From positions 251,299-301,135 of the forward strand of contig NZ_LJGU01000127.1 of assembly GCF_001751245.1 (NCBI RefSeq): a stretch of DNA of 49,837 nt. Reading direction: 5' to 3'. Source of the DNA: Streptomyces oceani (GTDB lineage Bacteria > Actinomycetota > Actinomycetes > Streptomycetales > Streptomycetaceae). Below are positions 1 through 12,041 of this stretch, piece after piece. Positions within the stretch are counted from its first letter, which is position 1. Each line of letters starts with the position of its first letter. Made by a program: the position numbers and the translations under genes. Below the pieces are notes generated by a model that was given only the letters and a program-made list of their open reading frames with translations, did no database searches and was not told the DNA's origin.

Positions 1-183
1 CCGCGCCGGGCGCGGTACGCCGCGGGCCCGCGCCGGAGAGGGCCGAGACGGCCCGGAAGGACGGTGGCCGGGCAGGCCGGTGAGCCGCCGGCGCGGGCGC
101 CCATGAGCCCCGGCCCAGGCTCACCCGAGCCGCACGGCCCGTGCCGCGGAAGGGGCAGGGGACTCGGGAAGGGGAGAAAGCGC
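1..183. other. Window edge, no gene seen
   Basis: This G/C-rich stretch lies downstream of the minus-strand TerB-like gene. No open frame here shows a convincing start and codon bias independent of the neighbour, and no clear terminator stem was found. It is probably the intergenic space before the next gene outside the window. Confidence 0.4.
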
Positions 184-891
184 TCAGGAAGGGGTGCGCG
201 CGGTGGCGAGCAGCCGCTCGATGTCCCCTCCCCGCAGGCTGAGGACCTCGCCGACCGTCTCCAACACCTCCCGCTCCGCCGCGACGTACGGGCCGTCGGC
301 GAGCGCGACCACCGCCCCCCGCAGCAGCAGCGCCTCCCGGCCCGAGGCCGCCAGATGCGGAGCCAACGGGCGCAGGACCTGGGCCACCTCAACACCGGCG
401 GCGGAGGGTACGACCGCGCCCTCGCCGGCCGTCGGGCGCCGCTCCGCCTCGAGCGCGGCGAGCAGGGTGATCAGCTGATCCTCCGCACAATCGGAGTATC
501 CAGCGTCGCGCAAAACTGCGACAGCCGCCTCGCGGCTGACACGTGAGCCGCCGCCACCCGCGGCGAGGACGGCCAGTACGACGGAGTGCGTCGCGTCCCG
601 AAGCATCGCCGAAAGCCGTCCGGTGGTGGGCTCGGACAGCGCCTCCAGGCCGAAGTGGCCCCGGCAGGCCGCGCATTCGACCACCGTCGCCGCCGCCCCG
701 CGCGGCAGCAGCGGCAGGCCCAGCAGGACGAATCTGCGCCGCCCGGTGCGCCGTCGATAGCCGCGGTCACCACCACACTCCGGGCAGAAGAAGTCACCAT
801 CGCCGACGGTGTGCCACCTCGTGCGGATGCCCGCGACGCGCGCGGGCCCGTCTCGCCCACCACGGGAACGCATCATCCGCACCTCCAGCAC
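184..891 (-). CDS. TerB family tellurite-resistance-like protein with N-terminal zinc ribbon
   Basis: The product is 235 residues as drawn. The N-terminal third carries two Cys pairs, CPEC and CAAC, about 40 residues apart, which look like a zinc ribbon. The C-terminal two thirds are the all-helical TerB-type fold, ending in a segment (EREVLETVGEVLSLRGGDI) typical of the family. TerB domains are often found with stress or membrane-associated proteins, but the biochemical role here is unknown. The start is uncertain: two adjacent Met codons (MMRSRG) lie a few residues in and either could be used. The gene is divergent from the small membrane protein at 1089. The family assignment is from recalled similarity to Streptomyces TerB proteins; true tellurite resistance is not implied. 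Confidence 0.75.
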   Translation of the reverse strand: MLEVRMMRSRGGRDGPARVAGIRTRWHTVGDGDFFCPECGGDRGYRRRTGRRRFVLLGLPLLPRGAAATVVECAACRGHFGLEALSEPTTGRLSAMLRDATHSVVLAVLAAGGGGSRVSREAAVAVLRDAGYSDCAEDQLITLLAALEAERRPTAGEGAVVPSAAGVEVAQVLRPLAPHLAASGREALLLRGAVVALADGPYVAAEREVLETVGEVLSLRGGDIERLLATARTPS

Positions 892-1088
892 GCTTCGGCA
901 ACATCGCCGGGAATGGACGTGATGTTAACCACATCCGCCAGTATCCGTCAGCCCCCTGTGGAAACCGGCGCCGACGGCCCCCGTACGCGCGAGCGCGCCC
1001 GCCGGCCCGGACACGCCGCCCGAGGTCGCGCATGGAGCGGGCGGGACGGGACACCCGTGGGGCACTGACCTCCCGAGGAGGAGCGGAG

Positions 1089-1577
1089 ATGTCGCAGATC
1101 GACCCGACGCCCAGGAACCCGGTCACCGACCAGTGGAACACGGTGGCCAGCTTCGACGCGTACGAAGAGGCGCAGGAGGCGGTCGACCATCTGTCGGACG
1201 AGCACTTCCCGGTGGAGTACGTGGACATCGTCGGCAGCGGACTGAAGCTCGTCGAGCATGTCACCGGGCGACTCACCAAGGGCAAGGCGGCGGGCGCGGG
1301 CGCCGCCAGCGGAGCCTGGTTCGGGCTGTTCATCGGGCTGCTGGTGGGGCTGTTCACGGCAGGTCCGGTCTGGCTCGGACTGATCCTCGGCGGGGTGCTG
1401 ATCGGCGCCGTGTGGGGAGCGGTCTTCGGTTTCGCCGGGCACGCGGCGACCGGCGGTCGACGCGACTTCGCGTCCACCCGGGCTCTCACGGCGACCCGGT
1501 ACGACGTCATCGCGCGCGGTGGTCACGCCCAGGAGGCCCGCGACATCCTCGGGCGCGCGCGGCACGCCGCTGGTTGA
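1089..1577 (+). CDS. General stress protein 17M-like small membrane protein
   Basis: The product is 162 residues. I chose ATG 1089 because a strong GAGGAG ribosome site lies just upstream, although the frame stays open much further 5'. Residues about 15-50 (WNTVASFDAYEEAQEAVDHL and on) match the YflT/general-stress-protein-17M type domain. The middle, about residues 60-115, is a glycine-rich hydrophobic stretch with two likely membrane segments, a glycine-zipper type hairpin. The tail is a short cytosolic segment ending in AGHAQEARDILGRA-like sequence. The architecture suggests an inner-membrane stress-responsive protein of unknown mechanism. No stress-sigma promoter was clear in the divergent 197-bp region upstream. 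Confidence 0.75.
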   Translation: MSQIDPTPRNPVTDQWNTVASFDAYEEAQEAVDHLSDEHFPVEYVDIVGSGLKLVEHVTGRLTKGKAAGAGAASGAWFGLFIGLLVGLFTAGPVWLGLILGGVLIGAVWGAVFGFAGHAATGGRRDFASTRALTATRYDVIARGGHAQEARDILGRARHAAG

Positions 1578-1639
1578 GGGTGCCGAGTTCCGCGGGGGTC
1601 CCGACCGACGCGCGGAACGGGGAAGGATCGTCCCGCAAC

Positions 1640-1681
1640 CCCGTCGGGACCCCCGCGCACCCGCACGGGTGTCCCGACGGG
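1640..1681. terminator. Nested hairpin between convergent genes
   Basis: Perfect 11-bp arms at 1640-1650 and 1671-1681 enclose a second small stem (ACCCG-CA-CGGGT, 1659-1670). It sits between the plus-strand stress-like gene and the end of leuA, so it can terminate both. There is no U-tract, as is usual in Streptomyces. Confidence 0.6.
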
Positions 1682-1702
1682 ACGTGTGCTCAGCTCACCG
1701 GC

Positions 1703-3643
<1,941 letters not shown>

Positions 3644-3662
<19 letters not shown>

Positions 3663-3691
3663 CAGCTAAGGAGGAGCGTTCCGAAGCGCAT
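3644..3691 (-). CDS. leuL: leuA leader peptide
   Basis: This ORF encodes 15 residues, MRFGTLLLSCRGEGL, followed by TAG. Three consecutive leucine codons (CTC CTC CTT) lie just before the 5' arm of the attenuator-like hairpin, the arrangement expected for a ribosome-sensing leader. It ends about 108 nt before leuA. The putative -10 box is only 9 nt upstream of the ATG, so the transcript would be leaderless or nearly so and no Shine-Dalgarno is needed. Leucine attenuation of leuA is known in Actinobacteria. This particular peptide is read directly from the sequence, and its translation is inferred. Confidence 0.8.
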
Positions 3692-3700
3692 GATGTCCCC

Positions 3701-3706
3701 ACGCTA
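3701..3706 (-). promoter_or_regulatory. Putative leuA -10 box
   Basis: TAGCGT on the minus strand fits the TANNNT -10 pattern and lies 9 nt before the leader-peptide ATG. No convincing -35 was found at normal spacing. Confidence 0.45.
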
Positions 3707-3871
3707 ACCGAAGCACCCGGTCACCGCCGGGGGCGTATCACCATGCGGGACGGGACGTCCCCGCGCGTCGGCGTACGCCCCCGGAGCGCCCCCGGAGCCG
3801 CCCGCCCGGTGAAACGATCGAGAACGGCGAGGCCCCTTAAGTTCCGCCGCCGGCCGCGCGAGGATGGGCAC

Positions 3872-4138
3872 ATGCGCATCACCGTCACCCGGAGCGGCGG
3901 CTTCGGCGGACAGTCCCGCCGGGCGACGCTCGAAACCCAACACCGCACGGACGCCGAGGAGCTGACCACCCTCGCCCAGCACGCGCTGGCCGAGGGCCGG
4001 CGGGAACGCCCGCTCGGCGTACCGGACGGATTCCACTACGAGATCGAGTGCGACGGGACCGCCACGTACTGCGCCGACCCGCGGCTCAGTACCGCCCAGC
4101 GCGCTCTGATCACCCGAGTCCTCAAGGAGGGCGCCTGA
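3872..4138 (+). CDS. Emfourin-like protease inhibitor domain protein
   Basis: The product is 88 residues, with no signal peptide. It starts [13 protein letters not shown] and has the pattern (RSGGFxG near the N-terminus, YEIE core, C-terminal LSxAQRALI helix) I associate with emfourin, the inhibitor of protealysin-type M4 metalloproteases. In many Actinobacteria such a gene sits beside its M4 protease gene; none is visible here. Instead it is 2 nt upstream of the formaldehyde dehydrogenase gene and probably leads that operon. I chose ATG 3872 from domain length and the GAGG-like site just upstream. The domain assignment is by recall; the inhibitor function is inferred. Confidence 0.7.
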   Translation: MRITVTRSGGFGGQSRRATLETQHRTDAEELTTLAQHALAEGRRERPLGVPDGFHYEIECDGTATYCADPRLSTAQRALITRVLKEGA

Positions 4139-4140
4139 CC

Positions 4141-5223
4141 ATGACCCAGCACGTACGCGGAGTCATCGCTCCGGGCAAGGACCAACCCGTCCGTACGGAG
4201 ACCATCGTGGTGCCCGATCCCGGGCCCGGCGAGGCGGTGGTCGAGGTGCGGGCGTGCGGGGTGTGCCACACCGATCTGCACTACCGCGAGGGCGGCATCA
4301 ACGACGACTTCCCCTTCCTCCTGGGACACGAGGCCGCGGGCGTGGTCGAGTCCGTCGGGGAGGGCGTCAGCGAGGTGGCCCCCGGCGACTTCGTGGTGCT
4401 CAACTGGCGCGCGGTGTGCGGGCAGTGCCGAGCCTGCGCCCGGGGGCGCCCCTGGTACTGCTTCGACACGCACAACGCCGAGCAGCCCATGACGCTGACC
4501 GACGGCACGCCCCTGTCCCCGGCGTTGGGCATCGGCGCGTTCGCCGAGAAGACACTGGTCGCCGCCGGACAGTGCACCAAGGTGCCGGAGACCGCCCCGG
4601 AGGTGGCCGGATTGCTCGGCTGCGGGGTGATGGCCGGCATCGGCGCGGCGATCAACACCGGCCAGGTCTCCCGGGGCGACTCGGTGGCGGTCATCGGCTG
4701 CGGCGGCGTGGGGGACGCGGCGATCGCGGGGTCCAGGCTGGCCGGGGCGGCCCGCGTCATCGCCGTCGACATCGACGACCGGAAGCTCGCCACCGCGCGC
4801 GAGCTGGGCGCCACCCACACGGTCAACTCCCGGCAGACCGACCCGATCACCGCGGTACGCGAGTTGACCGGCGGCTTCGGCGCCGATGTCGTCATCGAGG
4901 CGGTGGGCCGGCCGGAGACGTACGAACAGGCCTTCTACGCGCGCGACCTGGCCGGGACGGTGGTACTGGTGGGAGTGCCCACCCCGGACATGAAACTGGA
5001 GCTGCCGCTGCTGGACGTCTTCGGACGGGGCGGTTCCCTCAAGTCCTCCTGGTACGGCGACTGCTTGCCGTCCCGGGACTTCCCGATGCTGATCGACCTG
5101 CACCGACAGGGGCGGCTGGATCTGGCACCGTTCGTCACGGAGAAGATCAACCTGGACCAGGTCGAGGAGGCGTTCGCGAAGATGCACACCGGTGAGGTAC
5201 TGCGCTCGGTGGTGATGTTCTGA
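4141..5223 (+). CDS. mscR: S-(hydroxymethyl)mycothiol dehydrogenase
   Basis: This 360-residue zinc-dependent medium-chain alcohol dehydrogenase oxidises the formaldehyde-mycothiol adduct to S-formylmycothiol with NAD. The catalytic zinc ligands C42 (GVCHTD), H63 and E64 (GHEAAG) are present. So is the structural-zinc lobe C93, C96, C99 and C107, which marks the class III-like branch. The Rossmann motif ([11 protein letters not shown]) begins near residue 185. Mycothiol is the actinobacterial thiol, which supports the host assignment. The gene follows the emfourin-like ORF by 2 nt, and its TGA overlaps the next ATG (TGATG), so the downstream MBL hydrolase is translationally coupled. Confidence 0.92.
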   Translation: MTQHVRGVIAPGKDQPVRTETIVVPDPGPGEAVVEVRACGVCHTDLHYREGGINDDFPFLLGHEAAGVVESVGEGVSEVAPGDFVVLNWRAVCGQCRACARGRPWYCFDTHNAEQPMTLTDGTPLSPALGIGAFAEKTLVAAGQCTKVPETAPEVAGLLGCGVMAGIGAAINTGQVSRGDSVAVIGCGGVGDAAIAGSRLAGAARVIAVDIDDRKLATARELGATHTVNSRQTDPITAVRELTGGFGADVVIEAVGRPETYEQAFYARDLAGTVVLVGVPTPDMKLELPLLDVFGRGGSLKSSWYGDCLPSRDFPMLIDLHRQGRLDLAPFVTEKINLDQVEEAFAKMHTGEVLRSVVMF

Positions 5224-5855
5224 TGCCGGGCTGCCGCGTCGACCACCTGGTCACCTCCGGCACCTTCAGGCTGGACGGCGGCAGTTGGGAGGTGGACAAC
5301 AACGTGTGGATCATCGGTGACGACACGGAGGCCGTCGTGATCGACGCCGCGCACGACGCCGACGCCATCGCCGAGGCAGTGGGCGGGCGTACCCTGCGCG
5401 CCATCGTGTGCACGCACGGGCACAACGACCACGTCGACGCCGCCCCCGCCCTGGCGGAACGCACCGGAGCGCCGGTGTTGCTGCACCCGGACGACGAACC
5501 GCTGTGGCGGATGACGCACCCGGACCGGCACCCGGACGGCCAACTGGCCGACGGCCAGGTGCTGACCGTGGCCGGCACGGACCTCACCGTGCTGCACACT
5601 CCCGGGCACGCGCCCGGCGCCGTGTGTCTGCACGCCCCGGAGCTGGGCACCGTCTTCACCGGAGACACCCTCTTCCAGGGCGGGCCGGGCGCCACGGGAA
5701 GGTCGTACTCGGACTTCCCGACCATCGTCGAGTCGATCCGGAACCGACTGCTGACGCTGCCCGACGACACGATCGCGCGTCCCGGGCACGGCGACTCGAC
5801 CACGATCGGCGAGGAGTCCCCCGGCGTGCCGGACTGGCTGGCCCGCGGGCACTGA
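5223..5855 (+). CDS. MBL-fold hydrolase, probable S-formylmycothiol hydrolase partner
   Basis: The product is 210 residues. Metallo-beta-lactamase motifs are complete: THGHNDHVD (residues about 61-69), HTPGHAPG, GDTLF and a C-terminal GHGDST. These give the usual dinuclear metal site of glyoxalase-II-like thioesterases. The ATG overlaps the stop of mscR by one base (TGATG), strong evidence for a shared task. The natural inference is that it hydrolyses S-formylmycothiol to formate and mycothiol, the next step of formaldehyde detoxification, but the substrate cannot be proven from sequence. A strong hairpin follows 43 nt after the stop and closes the operon. Confidence 0.85.
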   Translation: MPGCRVDHLVTSGTFRLDGGSWEVDNNVWIIGDDTEAVVIDAAHDADAIAEAVGGRTLRAIVCTHGHNDHVDAAPALAERTGAPVLLHPDDEPLWRMTHPDRHPDGQLADGQVLTVAGTDLTVLHTPGHAPGAVCLHAPELGTVFTGDTLFQGGPGATGRSYSDFPTIVESIRNRLLTLPDDTIARPGHGDSTTIGEESPGVPDWLARGH

Positions 5856-5897
5856 TCCGCCTGGACCGACCAGCGGTGTCCTCGCCGGACCCACGCC

Positions 5898-5935
5898 ACC
5901 GCACGCGTACGGGAGCAGACCCGTACGCGTGCGGT
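5898..5935. terminator. Perfect 16-bp hairpin
   Basis: Arms at 5898-5913 and 5920-5935 are perfectly complementary with a 6-nt loop (AGCAGA). The element lies just after the mscR-MBL operon. It lacks a U-run, typical of high-GC hosts. The following 70 nt hold further CGTACGCG-type near repeats and no gene. Confidence 0.8.
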
Positions 5936-6150
5936 ACGGCGGTCCGTACGCGCACGGCCCACGCGCACGACGCACGCGTACGGGATGACGCGCACGGGAT
6001 CACCCGCCCGACGTGACCAAACCGGCGCGACCGCTCCGGAGTCTCGGCCCTCCCGGCAGTCGCGGCCGCCGCGGAAGCGCCCCGGAGCCGGCGGCGAGGC
6101 AGACTGGCCGTGCGGCGCCCGCCGCGTACGGCACGACAGGGAGAAGCACG

Positions 6151-7332
6151 GTGAGCACGCCCGAGACACCGGACCGGACGGCGCAGAGGTACGAGAGGCT
6201 CGGCGGCGAGGACACGATGCCTCCCGGGAGCCGGCTGCCGAAGAGTTCCGGCCGGCTGGACCCGCTCGCCGCCGTACGCGCGCCGCAGGACCCGGACTGC
6301 GACGTGTACCTCACCGGCACCGTCTTCCTGGACATCATCTTCACCGGGCTGGACGCGGCGCCCGTACGCGGCACCGAGTCCTGGGCCCGCGGCATGGGAT
6401 CCAGCCCAGGCGGCGTGGCGAACATGGCCACCGCGCTGGCCCGCCTCGGCCTGCGGACCTCGCTGGCCGCCGAGTTCGGCGACGACATGTACGGCGACTA
6501 CTGCCGGGAGGAGCTGGAGCTGGGCGAGGGCATCGACCTGTCGATGTCGCACACCGTGCCCGGCTGGCACTCCCCGGTCACCGTGTCCATGGCGTACGAG
6601 GGCGAGCGCACGATGGTCTCGCACGGGCACGAGACGCCGCCCGCGGACCGGGTGCCGGAGCACGCGCGGGAGGGCCCGCCCCCGGCGCGCGCCTGCGTGG
6701 CCTCCCTGGTGCCCGACGAACGCCAGGACTGGATCGCCACCGCCGCCGACCAGGGCAGCCGCGTCTTCGCGGACGTGGGCTGGGATGACACCGGCCGCTG
6801 GGAACTGGACGCGCTGCGCGGCCTGGAGCACTGCGAGGCGTTCCTTCCGAACGCCGTGGAGGCCATGCGCTACACCCGTACGGACTGCCCGCGCGCCGCC
6901 GCCCACAAGCTGGCGGAGCGGGTGCCGCTCGCCGTGGTGACGATGGGCGCGGAGGGCGCGTACGCCGTGGACGGGCGGACCGGGGAGGACGCCGAGGTGC
7001 CGGCGATCCGGGTGCCGGCGCTGGACACCACCGGAGCCGGGGACGTCTTCGTCGCCGGCTTCGTCACCGGCACTCTGGCGGGCTGGCCGCTGGCCGACCG
7101 GCTGGCCTGCGCGGGGTTGACGGCGGCGTTGTCGGTGCAGGAGTTCGGCGGCTCGCTGTCCGCTCCCGGCTGGGTGGAGATCGCCGCCTGGTACCAGCAC
7201 GTGCGGTCGTACGACGACCAGGACCCGACCGCGCTGCGGCAGCGGTACGGCTTCCTGGACGGGCTGTTGCCGGGCTGCGCGCGAGCGTGGCCGCTGCGCC
7301 GGGCCGTACCGACGATCGGCTTCCGCGCGTGA
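6151..7332 (+). CDS. PfkB family carbohydrate kinase
   Basis: The product is 393 residues from GTG 6151, chosen because GGGAGA lies 6 nt upstream. The frame is open further upstream but that part is low-complexity. The N-terminal PfkB core contains the sugar-binding SSPGGVANMATALARLG segment. The C-terminal signature LDTTGAGDVF (residues 291-300) carries the anion hole and the catalytic base D298. It phosphorylates a sugar or nucleoside with ATP; the substrate is not evident. The first 45 residues are an extra, probably disordered extension, and the last 45 (after SVQEFGGSL) are longer than in ribokinase. It stands alone between a terminator and the phoH promoter region. Confidence 0.85.
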   Translation: MSTPETPDRTAQRYERLGGEDTMPPGSRLPKSSGRLDPLAAVRAPQDPDCDVYLTGTVFLDIIFTGLDAAPVRGTESWARGMGSSPGGVANMATALARLGLRTSLAAEFGDDMYGDYCREELELGEGIDLSMSHTVPGWHSPVTVSMAYEGERTMVSHGHETPPADRVPEHAREGPPPARACVASLVPDERQDWIATAADQGSRVFADVGWDDTGRWELDALRGLEHCEAFLPNAVEAMRYTRTDCPRAAAHKLAERVPLAVVTMGAEGAYAVDGRTGEDAEVPAIRVPALDTTGAGDVFVAGFVTGTLAGWPLADRLACAGLTAALSVQEFGGSLSAPGWVEIAAWYQHVRSYDDQDPTALRQRYGFLDGLLPGCARAWPLRRAVPTIGFRA

Positions 7333-7524
7333 GGACGGGCCGGGGCAGCTACGGACGGGACGGGGCCCGGCCGGGACGCCGGACGCACACGGCGGGGCGG
7401 CAGCGGCGGGCGGCGAGTGAGCCCCGGAAAACCCGTCGGGCTTGTCGGTGACCGGGCGTAAGCTGGGTGGTGCACGATCCACGCAGCCCCCAGAGAGGGA
7501 TGAAGTAGGCCGCGCAGGCCGCCC

Positions 7525-8616
<1,092 letters not shown>

Positions 8617-8627
8617 ATCCCACACCC

Positions 8628-9128
8628 ATGTCGATCGATGTCAACAACGAGTCCGGGCGAGAGGTCGACGAGCAGTCGCTTCTCGACATCGCCCGATACG
8701 CCCTGACCAAGCTACGTATCCACCCCCTCGCGGAGCTGTCCGTCATCGCGGTGGACGCGGAGGCGATGGAACAGCTGCACCTGCAGTGGATGGATCTGCC
8801 CGGCCCGACCGACGTGATGTCCTTCCCCATGGACGAGTTGCGGCCGCCCGGCCGGGACGACGAGGAACCGCCGCAGGGGCTCCTCGGAGACATCGTGCTG
8901 TGCCCCGAGGTGGCCGAGAAGCAGGGGGCCGACGCGCCCACCGGCCACACCATGGCCGAGGAACTGCACCTGCTGACCGTGCACGGCGTGCTGCACCTCC
9001 TGGGGTACGACCACGAGGAGCCCGGTGAGCGGGCCGAGATGTTCGGACTACAGGCGGCGATCGTCGACGGCTGGCGCGCCGAGCAGGGCCTGGAAGGCCC
9101 TTCGCCGACCCCGACCACGACGTCATGA
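8628..9128 (+). CDS. ybeY: rRNA maturation endoribonuclease YbeY
   Basis: The product is 166 residues, the normal length. The catalytic zinc motif [13 protein letters not shown] is complete, with H119, H123 and H129. YbeY is a single-strand endonuclease needed for 16S rRNA 3'-end maturation and ribosome quality control. The start ATG is close behind phoH, and the stop overlaps the ATG of the next gene by four bases (ATGA), so the three genes form an operon. The proline- and threonine-rich last dozen residues are lineage-specific. Confidence 0.95.
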   Translation: MSIDVNNESGREVDEQSLLDIARYALTKLRIHPLAELSVIAVDAEAMEQLHLQWMDLPGPTDVMSFPMDELRPPGRDDEEPPQGLLGDIVLCPEVAEKQGADAPTGHTMAEELHLLTVHGVLHLLGYDHEEPGERAEMFGLQAAIVDGWRAEQGLEGPSPTPTTTS

Positions 9129-10468
9129 ACCTCCAACTCGTCGCCGCGGCGGTCGCCCTGGTGGTGGTGGCGTGGCTGGCCGCCTGCGCGGAGGCCGGCC
9201 TGGCACGCACCACCAGCTTCCGGGCGGACGAGGTGGTGCGCTCGGGCCGGCGGGGAGCCAACCGGCTCGCCCACGTCGCCGCGGACCCGACCCGCTACCT
9301 CAACCTCGCGCTGCTGCTCCGGGTCGCCAGCGAGATGGCGGCCGGGGTGCTGGTGACGTACGCCAGCCTGGGCTACTTCGCGCACACCTGGGAGGCGCTC
9401 TCCCTCGCGATCGGCGTGATGGTGCTGGTCTCCTACGTCGCGGTGGGCGTCTCGCCCCGGACCATCGGCCGGCAGCACCCGCTCAGCACGGCGATCGCCG
9501 CCAGTTACGTCCTGGTGCCGCTCGCGCGGGTGCTCGGACCCCTCCCGCAGCTGCTCATCCTGCTGGGCAACGCGCTGACTCCCGGGAAGGGCTTCCGTCG
9601 CGGCCCGTTCGCCAGTGAGGCGGAGCTGCGGGCGATGGTCGACATGGCGGAGCAGGAGTCGCTGATCGAGGCCGAGGAACGCAAGATGGTGCACTCGGTC
9701 TTCCAGCTCGGGGACACGCTCGTGCGCGAGGTGATGGTGCCGCGTACGGACCTGGTCACGGTCGAGCGGTACAAGACCCTCCGGCAGGCCCTCACCCTGG
9801 CACTGCGCTCCGGCTTCTCCCGGATTCCGGTCGTCGGGGAGAGCGAGGACGACGTGCTGGGCATCGTCTACGTCAAGGACCTCGCCCGCAAGGTGCACAT
9901 CAACCGCGAGGCCGAGTCCGAGCTGGTGTCCGCCGCGATGCGGCCGGCCACCTTCGTGCCGGACACGAAGAACGCCGGCGATCTGCTGCGGGAGATGCAG
10001 CGGGACCGGACGCACGTCGCGGTGGTGATCGACGAGTACGGCGGCACCGCTGGCGTCGTGACCATCGAGGACATCCTGGAGGAGATCGTCGGCGAGATCA
10101 CCGACGAGTACGACCGCGAACTGCCACCGGTGGAGGAGCTGGGCGAGGGCAGTTACCGGGTCACCGCCCGGCTCGGTCTGGACGACCTGGAGGAGCTGTA
10201 CGACCTGACCGGGCTGGACGACGACGATGTGGAGACGGTCGGCGGGCTGCTGGCCAAGTCGCTGGGCCGGGTGCCGATCCCGGGTGCGAGCACCACGGTC
10301 GACGCCACCCAGGACCGCTCCGACCCGACGCTCACCGCCCTGCGGCTGACCGCTGAGTCACCGACCGGGCGCCGGAACCGCATCGTCACGGTGTTGGTGG
10401 AACCGGTGCGTGACGCCTCGGTCCGAGAGGCCGAGGAGGAGAGGACCGCGGCCGTGTCGGACCGCTGA
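9125..10468 (+). CDS. CNNM/CorC-type membrane protein with CBS domains
   Basis: The product is 447 residues. The N-terminal CNNM transmembrane domain (about residues 1-150) has hydrophobic segments starting at residue 3 and around 60-105 and 120-140. Two CBS domains follow: [10 protein letters not shown] to IVYVKDLAR, then [33 protein letters not shown]. The C-terminal CorC/HlyC domain comes after that. Older databases call such proteins hemolysins; the family is linked to magnesium or cobalt transport. The ATG overlaps the ybeY stop. No frameshift or missing motif is visible. Confidence 0.9.
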   Translation: MNLQLVAAAVALVVVAWLAACAEAGLARTTSFRADEVVRSGRRGANRLAHVAADPTRYLNLALLLRVASEMAAGVLVTYASLGYFAHTWEALSLAIGVMVLVSYVAVGVSPRTIGRQHPLSTAIAASYVLVPLARVLGPLPQLLILLGNALTPGKGFRRGPFASEAELRAMVDMAEQESLIEAEERKMVHSVFQLGDTLVREVMVPRTDLVTVERYKTLRQALTLALRSGFSRIPVVGESEDDVLGIVYVKDLARKVHINREAESELVSAAMRPATFVPDTKNAGDLLREMQRDRTHVAVVIDEYGGTAGVVTIEDILEEIVGEITDEYDRELPPVEELGEGSYRVTARLGLDDLEELYDLTGLDDDDVETVGGLLAKSLGRVPIPGASTTVDATQDRSDPTLTALRLTAESPTGRRNRIVTVLVEPVRDASVREAEEERTAAVSDR

Positions 10469-10513
10469 GGAGCGAGCGGACGGGGCCGTTCCCGTCCGCT
10501 CGGCCCGGACGCA

Positions 10514-10519
10514 TATGCT
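10514..10519 (+). promoter_or_regulatory. Putative -10 box of a leaderless transcript
   Basis: TATGCT lies 7 nt before the ATG of the cytidine-deaminase-like gene, so transcription would begin at or next to the start codon. There is no Shine-Dalgarno before this gene, which fits a leaderless mRNA. Confidence 0.4.
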
Positions 10520-10526
10520 CCCGCGT

Positions 10527-10877
10527 ATGAGTGACGACGCCCTGGACCCGGAAGACGCCAAGCTCCTCACCCTCGCCCGCAGCACCCGCGCACGGAACGC
10601 CGTGCAGGAGGGCGCGGCGGTTCGCGACGACACCGGCCGTACGTACGTCGCCGGCACCGTGGATCTGCCCTCGCTACGGCTCAGCGCGCTGCGTACGGCC
10701 GTCGCGATGGCGGTGGCCTCCGGCGCGCGCTCGTTGGAGGCGGGTGCCGTCGTCTCGGCGGTGGAGCGGTTGCCGACCGATGACCTGGACGCCGTACGGG
10801 ACTTGGGGGGCGAAGGCACGCCCGTGCTGCTCGCCGGGCCGGACGGGGTGCCGCACACCACGACGCTGGTCGGCTGA
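10527..10877 (+). CDS. Degenerate cytidine-deaminase-like protein
   Basis: The product is 116 residues. The pattern LLTLARSTRARNAVQEGAAVRDDTGRTYVAGTV, then a helix LSALRTAVAMAVASGAR and a C-terminal strand-helix, mirrors a CDA-fold deaminase, and homologues are often annotated as cytidine deaminase. The protein contains no cysteine at all, so the (H/C)AE and PCxxC zinc ligands are absent and deaminase activity is very unlikely. An upstream ATG at 10515 is possible, but 10527 fits a leaderless start. It lies between the CNNM gene and era on the same strand. The likely role is a structural or binding protein of unknown partner. Confidence 0.7.
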   Translation: MSDDALDPEDAKLLTLARSTRARNAVQEGAAVRDDTGRTYVAGTVDLPSLRLSALRTAVAMAVASGARSLEAGAVVSAVERLPTDDLDAVRDLGGEGTPVLLAGPDGVPHTTTLVG

Positions 10878-11036
10878 CGCGGGCCCGGGCCGGACCTTCT
10901 GCGTCGCTGGACCCGGGCCGGTGCGCGTCGTCGTGAGGCCCGTACGGTCACCCGCACCGGGGCCGTACGGTCACCCGCGGCGGCCGGCTCTCCACCCGGT
11001 CCGGGGCGCCGCGCGCCATCGGGGACAATGTTCCGT

Positions 11037-11987
11037 ATGAGCGCACCCCCTCCTGCCTCCGACACCCCCGCGGACACGCACCGCTCGGGCTTCGCGTGCT
11101 TCGTCGGCCGGCCCAACGCGGGCAAGTCGACGTTGACCAACGCGCTGGTGGGCACCAAGGTCGCCATCACCTCGACCCGCCCGCAGACCACCCGGCACAC
11201 CGTGCGCGGCATCGTGCACCGGGACGACGCGCAGTTGGTGCTCGTCGATACTCCGGGTCTGCACAAGCCCCGCACGCTGCTGGGCGAACGCCTCAACGAC
11301 GTCGTCCGCAGCACCTGGGCCGAGGTCGACGTCATCGGCTTCTGCCTGCCGGCCGACCAGAAGATCGGCCCCGGTGACCGATTCATCGCCCAGGAGCTGG
11401 CCGAGTCCCGCAAGACGCCGAAGGTCGCCGTTGTCACCAAGTCGGATCTGGTCGATCCGCCGGCGCTCGCCGCGCAGTTGCTCGCGGTCGAACGGCTCGG
11501 GCAAGAGTTGGGCATCGGGTGGTCCGAGATCGTCCCGGTGTCGGCGGTGGACGGACACCAGGTCGGTCTGCTGGCCGACCTCCTCGTCCCGCTGCTGCCG
11601 GAGGGGCCGGTGTTGTACCCGGACGGGGAGCTGACGGACGAGCCGGAGCGGGTGATGGTCGCCGAGCTGATCCGGGAGGCGACCTTGGAGGGCGTACGCG
11701 ACGAACTGCCGCACTCCATCGCGGTGGTGGTGGAGGAGATGGGCCCGCGGCCGAACCGGCCGCGGGACAAGCCGCTGCTGGACGTGCACGCGAACATCTT
11801 CATCGAACGGCCCAGCCAGAAGGGCATCGTGATCGGCCCCAAGGGCAGGCGGCTGAAGGAGGTCGGGAGCACCTCCCGGGTCCATATCGAGGCGCTGCTC
11901 GGCACCCCGGTCTATCTCGACCTGCACGTCAAGGTCGCCAAGGACTGGCAGCGCGATCCGAAGCAGCTGCGTCGACTGGGCTTCTGA
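11037..11987 (+). CDS. era: GTPase Era
   Basis: The product is 316 residues. G1 GRPNAGKS, G3 DTPGLHKP and G4 TKSD are present in order, and the C-terminal KH domain carries the GPKGRRLKEVG RNA-binding loop. Era binds the 3' end of 16S rRNA during 30S assembly, matching the nearby ybeY. Two in-frame ATGs lie 9 nt apart (11028 and 11037); I prefer 11037 because homologues as I recall them begin MSA, and a GGGGA site is at workable distance. The gene is convergent with the Uma2 gene downstream. Confidence 0.95.
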   Translation: MSAPPPASDTPADTHRSGFACFVGRPNAGKSTLTNALVGTKVAITSTRPQTTRHTVRGIVHRDDAQLVLVDTPGLHKPRTLLGERLNDVVRSTWAEVDVIGFCLPADQKIGPGDRFIAQELAESRKTPKVAVVTKSDLVDPPALAAQLLAVERLGQELGIGWSEIVPVSAVDGHQVGLLADLLVPLLPEGPVLYPDGELTDEPERVMVAELIREATLEGVRDELPHSIAVVVEEMGPRPNRPRDKPLLDVHANIFIERPSQKGIVIGPKGRRLKEVGSTSRVHIEALLGTPVYLDLHVKVAKDWQRDPKQLRRLGF

Positions 11988-12041
11988 CGCCAGCCTGTCG
12001 GCCGGCCAGCCTCGCGCGGGCCGGGGAAGCGCCCCGCCTGG

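Noticed and set aside
543..1088. 5' extension of the stress-like membrane protein gene
   Set aside because: The extension overlaps the divergent TerB gene and is Arg/Pro-rich; a strong ribosome site marks ATG 1089.
7501..7509. Upstream ATG as phoH start
   Set aside because: It is followed at once by a stop codon (ATG AAG TAG).
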